A DNA stretch of 64,000 nucleotides, from positions 62,001-126,000 of the forward strand of contig CAKTDC010000004.1 of the NCBI GenBank assembly GCA_934541015.1. Direction: 5' to 3'. This DNA comes from an uncultured Luteimonas sp. GTDB lineage: Bacteria > Pseudomonadota > Gammaproteobacteria > Xanthomonadales > Xanthomonadaceae. Under the pieces are notes generated by a model. The model ran no database searches, was not told where the DNA came from, and saw only the letters and a program-made list of their open reading frames with translations. Made by a program: the position numbers and the translations under genes. Below are positions 1 through 10,100 of this stretch, one piece after another; the first letter of the stretch is position 1; every line of letters starts with the position of its first letter.

Positions 1-999
1 GTCGTGGGGGATGCCGAGGTCGCGCATCGGCGCCATCGCCACCACCGAGAACGCCTCGTTGACCTCGAACAGATCGACCTCCTCCGCCGACCAGCCGGCC
101 TTGGCCAGGACGTCGCGGATGGCGCTGACCGGTGCGGTGGTGAACCACTCCGGCTCCTGCGAGAAGGTCGAATGGGCGACGATGCGCGCGATCGGCTTCA
201 GCCCCAGCTTCGCCGCGTTTTCCGCGCTGGTCAGCACGGTCGCGGCGGCGCCGTCGGAGATGCTCGACGAGCTGGCGGCGGTGACCGTGCCGTCCTTGCG
301 GAAGGCCGCGCGCAGGGTCGGGATCTTGCCGATGTCGGACCTGCCCGGCTGCTCGTCGGTGTCGAACTCGACCTCGCCCTTGCGGGTGGACACCTTGACC
401 GGGACGATCTCGGCCTTGAACGCGCCCGAGGCGATCGCCGCCTGCGCGCGCTTGACCGATTCGATGGTGAACGCGTCCTGCTCCTCGCGGGTGAAGCCGT
501 ACTTGTCGGCGGTCGCCTCGGCGAACACGCCCATCGACTGGCCGTCGTAGGGGTTGGTCAGGCCGTCCCAGGCCATGTGGTCGACCAGCTTGGCCTCGCC
601 GTAGCGCAGTCCCGGGCGGGCGTTGACCATGTGCGGGGCGTTGGTCATCGACTCCATGCCGCCGGCGACGACGACGCTGGCCGAGCCGGCCCGGATCAGG
701 TCGGCGCCGAGCATGATCGCCTTCATGCCCGAGCCGCAGACCTTGTTGATGGTGGTGGCGCCGGCCGAGCGCGGCAGACCGGCGGCGAGCGCGGCCTGGC
801 GCGCGGGCGCCTGGCCCAGGTTCGCCGGGAGCACGCAGCCCATGATCACCTCGGACACGTCGTCGGCGGCGACGCCGGACTGTTCGAGCGCGGCGGCGAT
901 CGCGGTCGCGCCGAGCGTCGGCGTGGGCACGCCGGTGAACTGGCCGAGCATGGAGCCGATGGCGGTGCGCTTGGCGCCGACGATGACGATGTCGTTCAT
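1..999 (-). CDS. acetyl-CoA C-acyltransferase (thiolase), C-terminus beyond window
   Basis: Thiolase that joins two acetyl-CoA to acetoacetyl-CoA, or runs in the degradative direction, in the cytoplasm. The start (MNDIVIVGAK) lies at 997-999. The acyl-accepting cysteine is Cys88 in NKVCGSGMKA, followed by the GGMESM segment and the FEVNEAF block near the left edge. About 333 residues are present of a usual 390-400; the C-terminal domain with the second cysteine (CxGGGxG) lies outside. Divergent from the autotransporter gene. The N-terminus resembles biosynthetic AtoB/PhaA types more than FadA. Family certain, direction of the reaction inferred. Confidence 0.93.
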   Translation of the reverse strand, partial: MNDIVIVGAKRTAIGSMLGQFTGVPTPTLGATAIAAALEQSGVAADDVSEVIMGCVLPANLGQAPARQAALAAGLPRSAGATTINKVCGSGMKAIMLGADLIRAGSASVVVAGGMESMTNAPHMVNARPGLRYGEAKLVDHMAWDGLTNPYDGQSMGVFAEATADKYGFTREEQDAFTIESVKRAQAAIASGAFKAEIVPVKVSTRKGEVEFDTDEQPGRSDIGKIPTLRAAFRKDGTVTAASSSSISDGAAATVLTSAENAAKLGLKPIARIVAHSTFSQEPEWFTTAPVSAIRDVLAKAGWSAEEVDLFEVNEAFSVVAMAPMRDLGIPHD

Positions 1000-1197
1000 G
1001 GTGCGAGCCCCCGTGGGGTGGGAAGGAGAGCCCGGATTATCGCCCTGCCGCGCTGGGCCCGGCAAATCGGCCGTTGGTGCAGGACAGCCCCGCGGATGCT
1101 GGCGGTGGCGGGCCCGAGGCGGTATAGATGGAAACCGGACACGCATATTCCCGATCGCGGCGCCCGTCGCCGGTCGGAGCCAGACAGGAGAGCGAGG

Positions 1198-4101
1198 ATG
1201 ACCAGCGCCACCACCCACAGCTGCGGCAGCGGCGGCACCCGCGGATGGACTCTGGGCGCGCTTGCGCTGCCGATGCTCATGGCCGCCTGCGGCGGCGGAA
1301 GCTCGACCCGCCCCGAGGCGCCGCCTCCGGTGGCGCCGCCGCCGAGCGGGATCGGCTTCACTCCCAATATCCAGAACGACACCTCGCTGACCGTCAATCC
1401 GCCGGCGATCCCGGCGGTGCCCGGGGCGCTGGCGCTGCCGCAGTACAGCCGCCATCTGGAACTGACCAACGCCGCAGGGGCGCTGGGTGCGGGCCTGATC
1501 GGGCAGGGCATGACCATCGGCCTGCTCGATACCGGGGTCAACCGCAACCATCCGGCGCTCAGCGGCCGCGTCACCCGTCACTTCATCAACGTCAACCCCA
1601 ACATCAACGACCTGAGCGTCGACGACAAGGTCGGCCACGGCACCGTCGTGGCGCAGATCGCCGCCGGGGCGGGCGTCGGCAACTGGGGGGGCGGCGTGGC
1701 CCAGGGCGCGATGGTCGTCTCGTCGCGGATCATCAGCGACCGGCCGCCGGTGGACGACGGCTCCGGCCAGGGCAACGAGATCCGCGCGGGGCAGGGCTAC
1801 GGCCAGTACTTCCGCGAGCTCAATGCCGAGCTGGCCGGTGCCGGCGCGCGCATCATCAACAACTCCTGGGGCGGCCTGTACTGGAACGATCCCGCCCTGA
1901 CCACCGAGCTGACCACGGCCTGGAAGGATTTCGTGGTCAACCGCGGCGGCATCATCGTGTTCGCCAACGGCAACAACGGCCGCGATTCGCGCTACGTCGG
2001 CAACCCCTCGGACAACGCGGCGCTGCCCACCCTGGCCAACGACCGCCAGCTGGAGTCGGGCTGGCTGACCGTCGGCGCGCTCGATCCGGACAACCCGACC
2101 CAGCTCACCGACTACTCGCAGCGCTGCGGCATCGCCATGAACTACTGCCTGGTGGCGCCGGGCAACGTGGTGTTCATCGATGCCGACGCCAAGGTCGGCG
2201 ACGATGGCTACGATCTCTACATCGGCGGCGGCACCTCCTACGCGGCGCCGCAGGTGTCGGGCGCGGCGGCGGTGGTGTGGAGCGCCTTCCCGTACTTCAA
2301 CAACGACCTGGTGCGCCAGACCCTGCTCGGCGGCGCCCAGGACCTGGGCGCTCCGGGCGTGGACAACGTCTTCGGCTGGGGCCTGCTGGACGTGACCAAG
2401 GCCTCGCGCGGCCCGAGCAACTTCGCCTGGGGCGACGTGACCGTGTCGTTCAACGGCGAATCGGTGTGGCGCAACACCATCGTCGGCAGCGGCGGCCTGA
2501 TCAAGAACGGCTCGGGCACCCTGACCCTGGCCGAAGCCGGTGAGTACACCGGGACCACCCGGGTGCAGCAGGGCGGGCTGGCGGTGACCAAGGGCCTGCG
2601 CTCGAGCGTGGTGGTGGGCCAGGAGGGCACTGTCTGGGGCCGTGGCGCGTTCGGCGGGAACGTCGAGAACAACGGGCGCTTCTTCAGCGGCGCGGGCACG
2701 CCGGCGACCATCGCCGGCAATTTCACCCAGGGCTCGACCGGCAACCTCGGCGTCTGGCTGGGCGGCACCATGCAGGTCGAAGGCACGGCCACCCTGGCCG
2801 GACAGCTGTCGATCCTGGGCGTGCGCAGCGGCTACACCACCAGCTCGCGCGAGACCCTGCTGACCGCCGGCGGCGGGGTGAACGGCACCTTCGGTACGGT
2901 GCGCGCGGCCAACAACGTGTTCCTGGAGGCGGCCACCGCCTACAACGCCAACAACGTGTTCCTCGACATCACCCGGATCAGCGTCACCAATGCGGTGGCC
3001 GGGCTGGGCCTGTCGGGGCAGAGCGCGCTGTCGGCAGTGCGCGTGGAATCGGCGATGTCGGCGATCGACCGGCAACTGGCGGGGACCGGCAACGGCGGCA
3101 TCCGCCCGGGCTTCATCGACGCCGCCGGAGCGCTGCAGCGCAGCGCCGGCAACGACGTTGCTGACCGCTCGCTGCGCAGCCTGTCGGGCCAGCTGCACGG
3201 GGCCTCGACGTCGATGACCCTGGATTCGCTCGACGCCGGCCGGCGCACGCTCGACCAGCGCATCGACCTGCTGGCGCAGTCCGCGCACGGCGCCGGCGGC
3301 TGGCATCGCGATTTCGGCGACGGCGGAATGATCGCGCGCAGCGGCTTCGACAGCGTCGGCGTGGATGCGTCGGGCGAGATGGTCGGCAACGACTGGCGTC
3401 TGGGCCCGGACGCGGTGATGGGCCTGGCGACGAGCCGCGTGCAGCAGACCGGCTGGATGAACGGCGTCGGCGACCGCAGCCGCGGCTGGCAGCAGGAGCT
3501 GCAGGCCTATGCCGCGATGTGGCGCGGCCCGTGGCACGCCTCGGTGCAGGCCGCGTCCGGCCGCTACGACCGCCACCTGCAGCGCGAGTTGCAGCTCGGC
3601 GCGCTCGAGGACACGGCCTCGACGCGGGTGTCGGGCCGCTACCAGGCCTATTCGGCGGAGCTCGGCCGCCGCCTCGGCAGCGCCGACGCCGCGCTGACGC
3701 CGTACCTGGGCAGCCAGTACGCGCGCATCGACGACGTCGGCTTCGAGGAGTCGGGGGCGACCGGTTTCGGCCTGCGCGCCGACCCGTGGACGGCCACGCG
3801 CTGGCACGCCTTCGCGGGCCTGCGCGGCGAGCGCTTCTGGTCGCAGACCTCGCTGCGCGCGTATGCGGAGTGGCAGCAGGTGCTGGAGGCGGACGGTTTC
3901 GCGCCGCTGGCGAGCTTCACCGGCGCGGACAGCTGGGCAGCGCTGCCGTTCGTCGAGGCTGCGCGCTCGGGCGGGCGTTTCGGCCTCGGGCTGGAGCATC
4001 GCATCGGTCGCAATGCCGCGCTGTCGCTGGACGTCGACCAGCGCTTCGGCCCGCGCGGGAACGAGCGGATGGGGATGGTGAGGTATTCGCTGGGGTTCTG
4101 A
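1198..4101 (+). CDS. subtilisin-like (S8) autotransporter serine protease, lipoprotein type
   Basis: 967-residue type V secreted protease. The N-terminus carries a lipobox (LMAAC, Cys31) followed by a Gly/Ser/Pro-rich linker, so the passenger may be lipid-anchored as in NalP-like proteases. The S8 triad is visible: Asp111 (LLDTG), His147 (GHGT) and Ser347 (GGTSYAAP), with the oxyanion region NNSWGG. A passenger-associated transport repeat (NGSGTLTLAEAGEYTG) follows near residue 440. The last ~270 residues form an autotransporter beta-domain ending in the terminal aromatic pattern (RYSLGF). The start was chosen at ATG 1198 because it begins the lipoprotein signal and has AGGAG/GAGCGAGG upstream; the frame stays open far upstream only as the shadow of the thiolase gene. 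Likely role is exoprotein degradation or surface protein release. Confidence 0.93.
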   Translation: MTSATTHSCGSGGTRGWTLGALALPMLMAACGGGSSTRPEAPPPVAPPPSGIGFTPNIQNDTSLTVNPPAIPAVPGALALPQYSRHLELTNAAGALGAGLIGQGMTIGLLDTGVNRNHPALSGRVTRHFINVNPNINDLSVDDKVGHGTVVAQIAAGAGVGNWGGGVAQGAMVVSSRIISDRPPVDDGSGQGNEIRAGQGYGQYFRELNAELAGAGARIINNSWGGLYWNDPALTTELTTAWKDFVVNRGGIIVFANGNNGRDSRYVGNPSDNAALPTLANDRQLESGWLTVGALDPDNPTQLTDYSQRCGIAMNYCLVAPGNVVFIDADAKVGDDGYDLYIGGGTSYAAPQVSGAAAVVWSAFPYFNNDLVRQTLLGGAQDLGAPGVDNVFGWGLLDVTKASRGPSNFAWGDVTVSFNGESVWRNTIVGSGGLIKNGSGTLTLAEAGEYTGTTRVQQGGLAVTKGLRSSVVVGQEGTVWGRGAFGGNVENNGRFFSGAGTPATIAGNFTQGSTGNLGVWLGGTMQVEGTATLAGQLSILGVRSGYTTSSRETLLTAGGGVNGTFGTVRAANNVFLEAATAYNANNVFLDITRISVTNAVAGLGLSGQSALSAVRVESAMSAIDRQLAGTGNGGIRPGFIDAAGALQRSAGNDVADRSLRSLSGQLHGASTSMTLDSLDAGRRTLDQRIDLLAQSAHGAGGWHRDFGDGGMIARSGFDSVGVDASGEMVGNDWRLGPDAVMGLATSRVQQTGWMNGVGDRSRGWQQELQAYAAMWRGPWHASVQAASGRYDRHLQRELQLGALEDTASTRVSGRYQAYSAELGRRLGSADAALTPYLGSQYARIDDVGFEESGATGFGLRADPWTATRWHAFAGLRGERFWSQTSLRAYAEWQQVLEADGFAPLASFTGADSWAALPFVEAARSGGRFGLGLEHRIGRNAALSLDVDQRFGPRGNERMGMVRYSLGF

Positions 4102-4169
4102 GCGGCGGGGGTTCGTCGCGGTGGGGGGCAGGCAGCGGACGATGGAGCCCGAAGCCCGCCCCGGCACCA

Positions 4170-5270
4170 TCAGTGGCCCCGCACGCGCCCCTGGAAGCGC
4201 GGCGTGCCGCGGCCCATCGGCAGCTTGAGCTTGCCGATCACCTCGATGCGCTCCTCGGCAAGCAGGTCGGCGGCGCGGTAGGTCGGGATGCCGTCGCGGT
4301 CGGCGATTTCGAAGATCCGCGTGAGGTTGTGGTAGATCGTGCGCATCATCCGCATCGCGCGCTCGCGGTTGTAGCCGTCGATCTCCAGCGAGACGTTCAT
4401 CACGCCGCCGGCGTTCACCGCATAGTCGGGCGCGTACAGGATGCCGCGCTCGCCCAGTTCGTCGCCGATCTCGTTGCTCGCCAGCTGGTTGTTGGCCGCG
4501 CCGCAGATCACCTTCGCCTTCAGGCGCGGCAGGGTGTCGGCGTTGATGGTGCCGCCCAGCGCGCAGGGCGAGTAGACGTCGGCGTCGACGTCGTAGATCT
4601 CGTCCAGGCCTACCGCTTCGGCGCCGTATTCGGACACCGCCCTGTCGACCAGCGCCTGGTTGATGTCGGTCACGAACAGCTTCGCGCCGCGCTCCCTGAG
4701 CAGCTTCACGAACTCCATGCCGACGTGGCCCAGCCCCTGCACGGCATAGCTGTACTTGCCCACGTCCTCGTCGCCGAACCTGCGCTGGAGCGCGGCCAGC
4801 AGGCCCTGCAGGCTGCCGTAGGCGGTGAACGGCGAAGGGTCGCCCGAACCGCCGTGCACCTGGTGCACGCCGGTGACGAACTGGGTCTCGCGGTACACGA
4901 ACTCCATGTCGTTGACGTCGATGCCCACGTCCTCGGCGGTGATATAGCGCCCGCCCAGGGATTCGACGAACTGGCCGAAGGAGCGGAACAGCGCCTCGGA
5001 CTTGTCCCTGGCCGGATCGCCGATGATCACCGCCTTGCCGCCGCCCAGGTTCAGCCCGGCCACGGCGTTCTTGTAGGTCATGCCGCGCGAGAGGCGCAGC
5101 ACGTCGTCCAGTGCATCCTGCTCGGTCTTGTAGGGCCACATCCGGGTGCCGCCCAGCGCGGGGCCGAGCACGGTGCTGTGGATGGCGATGATGGCCTTCA
5201 GGCCGATATCCGCGTTGTGGCAGAACACGACCTGTTCGTGGCCGTAACGTTCGATGGTTTCGAAGATCAT
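4170..5270 (-). CDS. Leu/Phe/Val dehydrogenase (leucine dehydrogenase type)
   Basis: 366-residue NAD-dependent amino acid dehydrogenase converting leucine, valine or isoleucine to 2-keto acids. Seen: substrate Lys67 (SRGMTYKNA), catalytic Lys79 in the NLGGGKAVI motif, the GGTRMWPY stretch, and the Rossmann turn VQGLGHVG near residue 180. Length matches leucine dehydrogenases (about 365) rather than the 420-450 of glutamate dehydrogenases. Products would feed branched-chain acyl-CoA synthesis, which suits the icmF gene 2 kb away and the iso-branched lipids typical of this bacterial family (inference). Transcribed away from the autotransporter. Confidence 0.93.
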   Translation of the reverse strand: MIFETIERYGHEQVVFCHNADIGLKAIIAIHSTVLGPALGGTRMWPYKTEQDALDDVLRLSRGMTYKNAVAGLNLGGGKAVIIGDPARDKSEALFRSFGQFVESLGGRYITAEDVGIDVNDMEFVYRETQFVTGVHQVHGGSGDPSPFTAYGSLQGLLAALQRRFGDEDVGKYSYAVQGLGHVGMEFVKLLRERGAKLFVTDINQALVDRAVSEYGAEAVGLDEIYDVDADVYSPCALGGTINADTLPRLKAKVICGAANNQLASNEIGDELGERGILYAPDYAVNAGGVMNVSLEIDGYNRERAMRMMRTIYHNLTRIFEIADRDGIPTYRAADLLAEERIEVIGKLKLPMGRGTPRFQGRVRGH

Positions 5271-5491
5271 GAAAAGCTCCGACACCGGCAGCGTCCCGGG
5301 GAGCGCCGGATTGAGGGTCTGGAAGGGCGTGGCCGTTACGTGGAGCAGTCGCCGGCAGGGGCAGGGACAACGTTGCGGCGTTCGCCGGGAGGTGCCGGAT
5401 TCTACGCCGAACGCGGGTGGATTGCCCGTGGCCGCAGGAGCGCCGGACGGGACCGCCGGAATGCTGCGCCGCGCCATCGCGGCGCCATCGG

Positions 5492-7054
5492 CTACAGCTG
5501 CGATTCGACCGGCAGCCAGCCCACCACGCGCGCCTGGATGCGCTGCCAGAGGGTGGATTCGGGCTCGGTATCGAGCACGGCCGGGGCTTTCCCGGCGCGG
5601 TCGAGCCAGCGCAGGCGGCCGTTCGCATCCAGGTACACCCAGTAACTCTTCGACGGCCCGGCCAGGCGCAGGTATTCCTCGCGCAGGGCGGCGCCAAGGT
5701 GGATGTCGTCGAACAGCACGCCCATCTCGGTGTTCAGGTTGATCGAGCGCGGATCGAGGTTGAAGGAGCCGACGAAGCCCCAGCGGTCGTCGACCACGAA
5801 GGCCTTGGTGTGCAGGCTGGCGCCGCTGCTGCCGAACAGGCTCGAATCCCCGCGCGTGGCCTGCGGCCGCATCTCGTGCAGGTGCACCCCGGCCTGCAGC
5901 AGCTCGCGCCGGTAGTTGGCATAGCCGCCGTGCACGGCGAGCACGTCGTTGGCCGCGAGCGAGTTGGTGATGATGCCCACGTAGGCGCCGCGCTCCTGCA
6001 CCAGCGTCCGCAGCCTGGCCACGCCATCGGCGCCGGGCACGAAGTAGGGCGAGATCAGCAGCGCCTTCTCCTGCGTCCGCCCCAGCGTGGCCATGAGATC
6101 GGCCGCAAGTCCATCCAGGCTCGCCTCGGCCTTCCACTTCAGCGGCGGATCGGACAGCACGCGCAGCCGGTCGCTCCAGTAGGGCGTGAGTTCCTGCGCG
6201 AAATAGGCGCGCACGCTCGGCGACATGTCCACCTTGTCCAGGAAGCGGCGCGCATCCGGACTGCGCGCTTCCTCCTTGATCTGCGCCAGCACCGCGTGGA
6301 TCTCGCGCCGCGACTTGCGGTTGAGCTGGGCGATGGGCACCACCGCGTCGCTGTTCCAGAACTCGTCGAAGATTCGGCTGGCGCTTTCCACCTCCGGCCC
6401 GAACAGCACCACGTCCAGGTCGCGGAAGTTGGTCTGGTCGTGGGCGTCGAAATACTCGGTGCCGACGTTGCGCCCGCCCACTACCGCCACCCGCCCGTCG
6501 GCGATCCAGGCTTTGTTGTGCATGCGGTAGTTGATCGAGAACAGCCGCTGCACCATCTCCAGCAGCCGGGCCACGCCTTCGCGGTTGCGGAACGGGTTGT
6601 AGACGCGGATCTCGATGTTGGGGTGCGAGTCCAGCGCCAGCAGCGAGGCGTCCTTGCCCGAGGTGTTGATGTCGTCGAGCAGCATGCGCACGCGCACGCC
6701 GCGCTCGGCGGCCATCCACGCCTCGTACATCAGCAGGTGGCCGGTGAGGTCGTCCTGCCAGATGTAGTACTGCAGATCCAGGCTGCGCCCGGCCTGCCGC
6801 GCCGACAGGGCGCGCGAGGCGAAGGCGTCGAGCCCGCCCGGGACCAGGATCGCGCCGGTCTTGCCCGGGTGGCGCGCCAGCACCGGTTCGAGCTCGCGGT
6901 CCAGCACGGTCTGGCCCGGCACCACCGGCAGCGCGTAGGCCGGCGCGCCGGTGGCCGGCGGCATCAGGTGGTCGGCCAGCAGGATGCCGCTGCCGATCAT
7001 CGCCGCCAGCGAAAACAGCCCCCAGCCGATGATGCGCTTGATGCGCTTCTTCAT
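5492..7054 (-). CDS. phospholipase D family / cardiolipin synthase-like protein
   Basis: 520-residue membrane-anchored phosphatidyltransferase-type enzyme. One N-terminal hydrophobic segment follows MKKRIKR (residues ~8-28). Two HKD motifs are visible: HNKAWIADGRVAVVGGRN in the N-terminal half and HTKAFVVDDRWGFVGSFN in the C-terminal half, each with the downstream G-G/S-x-N element. This is the two-domain PLD layout of cardiolipin synthases and of the YmdC/ClsC-like group. The ATG at 7052-7054 was preferred over the 24-codon upstream extension because it begins the basic plus hydrophobic anchor. Substrate not determinable from sequence. Confidence 0.88.
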   Translation of the reverse strand: MKKRIKRIIGWGLFSLAAMIGSGILLADHLMPPATGAPAYALPVVPGQTVLDRELEPVLARHPGKTGAILVPGGLDAFASRALSARQAGRSLDLQYYIWQDDLTGHLLMYEAWMAAERGVRVRMLLDDINTSGKDASLLALDSHPNIEIRVYNPFRNREGVARLLEMVQRLFSINYRMHNKAWIADGRVAVVGGRNVGTEYFDAHDQTNFRDLDVVLFGPEVESASRIFDEFWNSDAVVPIAQLNRKSRREIHAVLAQIKEEARSPDARRFLDKVDMSPSVRAYFAQELTPYWSDRLRVLSDPPLKWKAEASLDGLAADLMATLGRTQEKALLISPYFVPGADGVARLRTLVQERGAYVGIITNSLAANDVLAVHGGYANYRRELLQAGVHLHEMRPQATRGDSSLFGSSGASLHTKAFVVDDRWGFVGSFNLDPRSINLNTEMGVLFDDIHLGAALREEYLRLAGPSKSYWVYLDANGRLRWLDRAGKAPAVLDTEPESTLWQRIQARVVGWLPVESQL

Positions 7055-7151
7055 AAGGCCCCGTGCGCGCCTGCCGGCGGAATGCCGGCGAGTATCGTGG
7101 TGGTGCCGGCCCCGCGGCAAGCGCATGTCGGGACGGCGGCAGGCATCGCGC

Positions 7152-7157
7152 TACAAT
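7152..7157 (+). promoter_or_regulatory. possible -10 element upstream of icmF
   Basis: TACAAT lies 31 bp before the icmF start codon. The same TACAAT-C-G context occurs just upstream of the yaeQ-like gene (about 44244) and of trhO (about 61726). No convincing -35 was identified. Confidence 0.3.
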
Positions 7158-7188
7158 CGGTCACGATTGAAATCATCTCCGGAATGCC

Positions 7189-10100
7189 ATGGCCACGCCA
7201 GCCCGACAGATCCCGGAACGCCAGGACAGCGCCTCGCCACTGCGTTTCGTCACCGCCGCCAGCCTGTTTGACGGCCATGACGCCGCGATCAACATCATGC
7301 GCCGCCTGATCCAGGCCCAGGGCGCGGAGGTGATCCACCTCGGCCACAACCGCTCGGTCGAAGATGTTGTCCGCGCCGCCCTGCAGGAAGACGCCGACGC
7401 CATCGCCCTGTCCAGCTACCAGGGCGGCCACGTCGAATACTTCAGCTACATGATCGACATGCTCCGCGAGCGCGGCGCCCCCCACATCCGCGTCTTCGGC
7501 GGCGGCGGCGGAACCATCACCCCCGAGGAGATCGGCGAGCTGGAATCCTACGGCGTCGAACGCATCTACCACCCCAACGACGGCATGAAGATGGGGCTGG
7601 TGGAGATGATCGGGGATGTGGTGCGCCGCGCGGGCACGGCGCGGGAATCGGGAATCGGGAATCGGGAATCGGTGAAGGGCGAACAGCCCGCGATCGACGA
7701 CGAGATCGCCATCGGCCACATGCTCAGCGCCATCGAGGACGGAGTGTTCTCCGAAGCGGAGTTGGCTTCGCTGCGGAAGGGCTGGTCGGTACGCTCCTCC
7801 GATTCCCGGATTCCCACGACGCCAGTGATCGGCATCACCGGCACCGGCGGCGCCGGCAAGTCGAGCGTCACCGACGAGCTGCTCAACCGCTTCCTCGCCA
7901 GTTTCCCGAAGATGCGCATCGCGGTGATCTCGGTCGATCCCACGCGCCGGCGCAGCGGTGGCGCGCTGCTGGGCGACCGCATCCGCATGAATTCGCTGCG
8001 CAGCCACCGCGTCTACATGCGCTCGATGGCCACGCGCCGGCAGAACGTGGCCACCAATGCGGTGCTCAAGGACTGCATCGGCTTCCTCAAGGGGCTGGGC
8101 TTCGACCTGGTGATCGTGGAGACCGCAGGCATCGGCCAGAGCGATTCGGAGATCGTCGACCTGGTCGACTTCCCCGTCTACGTGATGACCAGCGACTACG
8201 GTGCCGCCAGCCAGCTCGAGAAGATCGACATGATCGACTACGCCGAGCTGATCGTGCTCAACAAGTACGACAAGCGCGGCGCCGAGGACGCCCTGCGCGA
8301 CATCCGCAAGCAGTGGAAGCGCAACCGCGCCGCCTTCCAGGTCAAGGACGAGGACATCCCCGTCTATCCCACCATCGCCAGCCAGTTCAACGACCCCGGC
8401 ATCAGCTGGATGTTCGCCAACCTGTGCCGCCTGCTGCGCGAGAAGCTGGGGCTGGAAGAGCGGGCTCAGGTGCACACCGCGGGCCAGCAGCCCCCGGAAG
8501 AACGGGGTCAGGTTCACGTCGCGGGCAAGCAACCCCGGGTGGCCGGCGCCGTCCCGCCAAAAAGTGAGGCCGATCCCGTTCGTCCCCCGCCGCGCTGCGA
8601 CTTCAGGCCGGATATCGACACCAGCCTCAAGGAGCCCCGTGCCACCGTCCTCATCCCCGGCAGCCGCATCCGCTACCTCGCCGAAATCGCCGAGCAGGGC
8701 AGGGCGATCAACGCCGGCATCGAAAAGCAGGCCGACGCCGCCGACCGCGCCCAGTCCTTCTGGCAGGCGCTGAGCGAACTCGAGGATCCCAAGCTCCCCA
8801 GGCAGCTCGACCTCTACGACGGAGACGACGTCACCCCCGCGAAAGCGGGGGTCCATGGACGTTCAACCGACGAAAGCCAAACGTCCATGGATGCCCGCCT
8901 TCGCGGGCATGACGACTTGGGGGTTGCCAGCGACGTACGCGACGCCTCCGACGTGGCCCCGGACCGCAGCCTCCTCACCCTCCGCCAGCGCTACAACGAC
9001 GCCGTCCAGTCCCTCACCGCCGAGAACCTCCGCAACCTCCGCGAGTGGCCGGCCCGCCTCAAGTCCATCACCGACGAGACGACGGAGTACCAGGTCCGCA
9101 ACAAGACCATCCGCGTCGACAACTACCGCGAATCCCTCAGCCACCAGCCGATTCCCAAGATCGCCGCTCCCACCTGGAAGTCCTGGGGCGAACTGCTGAC
9201 CTTCCTCGGCAAGGAAAACCTCCCCGGCTCCTACCCCTACACCGGCGGCGTCTACCCCTACCGCCGCACCGGCGAGGACCCGATCCGCATGTTCGCCGGC
9301 GAAGGCACGCCCGAGCGCACCAACCGCCGCTTCCACTACCTCAGCGTCGGCCAGCCCGCCGCGCGCCTGTCCACCGCCTTCGACAGCGTCACCCTGTACG
9401 GCGAGGACCCGGCCCCGCGCCCCGACATCTACGGCAAGATCGGCAACTCCGGCGTCAACATCCCCACGCTCGACGACATGAAGAAGCTGTACTCCGGCTT
9501 CGACCTGTGCGCGCCTACCACCAGCGTCTCGATGACCATCAACGGCCCCGCGCCGATGATCCTGGCAATGTTCATGAACTGCGCCATCGACCAGCAGGTG
9601 GAGAAGTACCTGAAGGCCGACGACGCCCGCTGGGCCGCCGCGCAATCGAGGATCGACGCCTTCTTCGAAGGCCGCGAGCGCCCCCGGTACCACGGCGAGC
9701 TGCCGCCCACCAACGACGGCCTCGGCCTGGCCTTCCTCGGCATGACCGGCGACCAGCTGGTGGACGCCGACACCTACGCCCGCATCAAGGCCGAGACCCT
9801 GGCCACCGTGCGCGGCACCGTGCAGGCCGACATCCTCAAGGAAGACCAGGCCCAGAACACCTGCATCTTCAGCACCGAGTTCGCCCTGCGCATGATGGGC
9901 GATATCCAGCAGTACTTCGTGGACAACAGGGTCCGCAACTTCTACTCGGTCTCGATCTCCGGCTACCACATCGCCGAGGCCGGCGCGAACCCGATCAGCC
10001 AGCTGGCTTTCACCCTCAGCAACGGCTTCACCATCGTCGAGTACTACCTCGCGCGCGGCATGAAGATCGACGACTTCGCGCCCAACCTGTCGTTCTTCTT

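Noticed and set aside
4-1197. Long plus-strand frame joined to the autotransporter
   Set aside because: It is the opposite-strand shadow of the thiolase; the lipoprotein signal at 1198 marks the true start.
3519-5645. Long plus-strand frame overlapping the autotransporter 3' end and leucine dehydrogenase
   Set aside because: Arg/Ala/Gly/Val-rich shadow typical of high-GC third-position bias; the true genes in other frames have clear motifs.
7100-7189. Possible cobalamin riboswitch before the B12-dependent icmF
   Set aside because: The leader is only ~30 nt after the putative -10 and contains no B12-box-like sequence.
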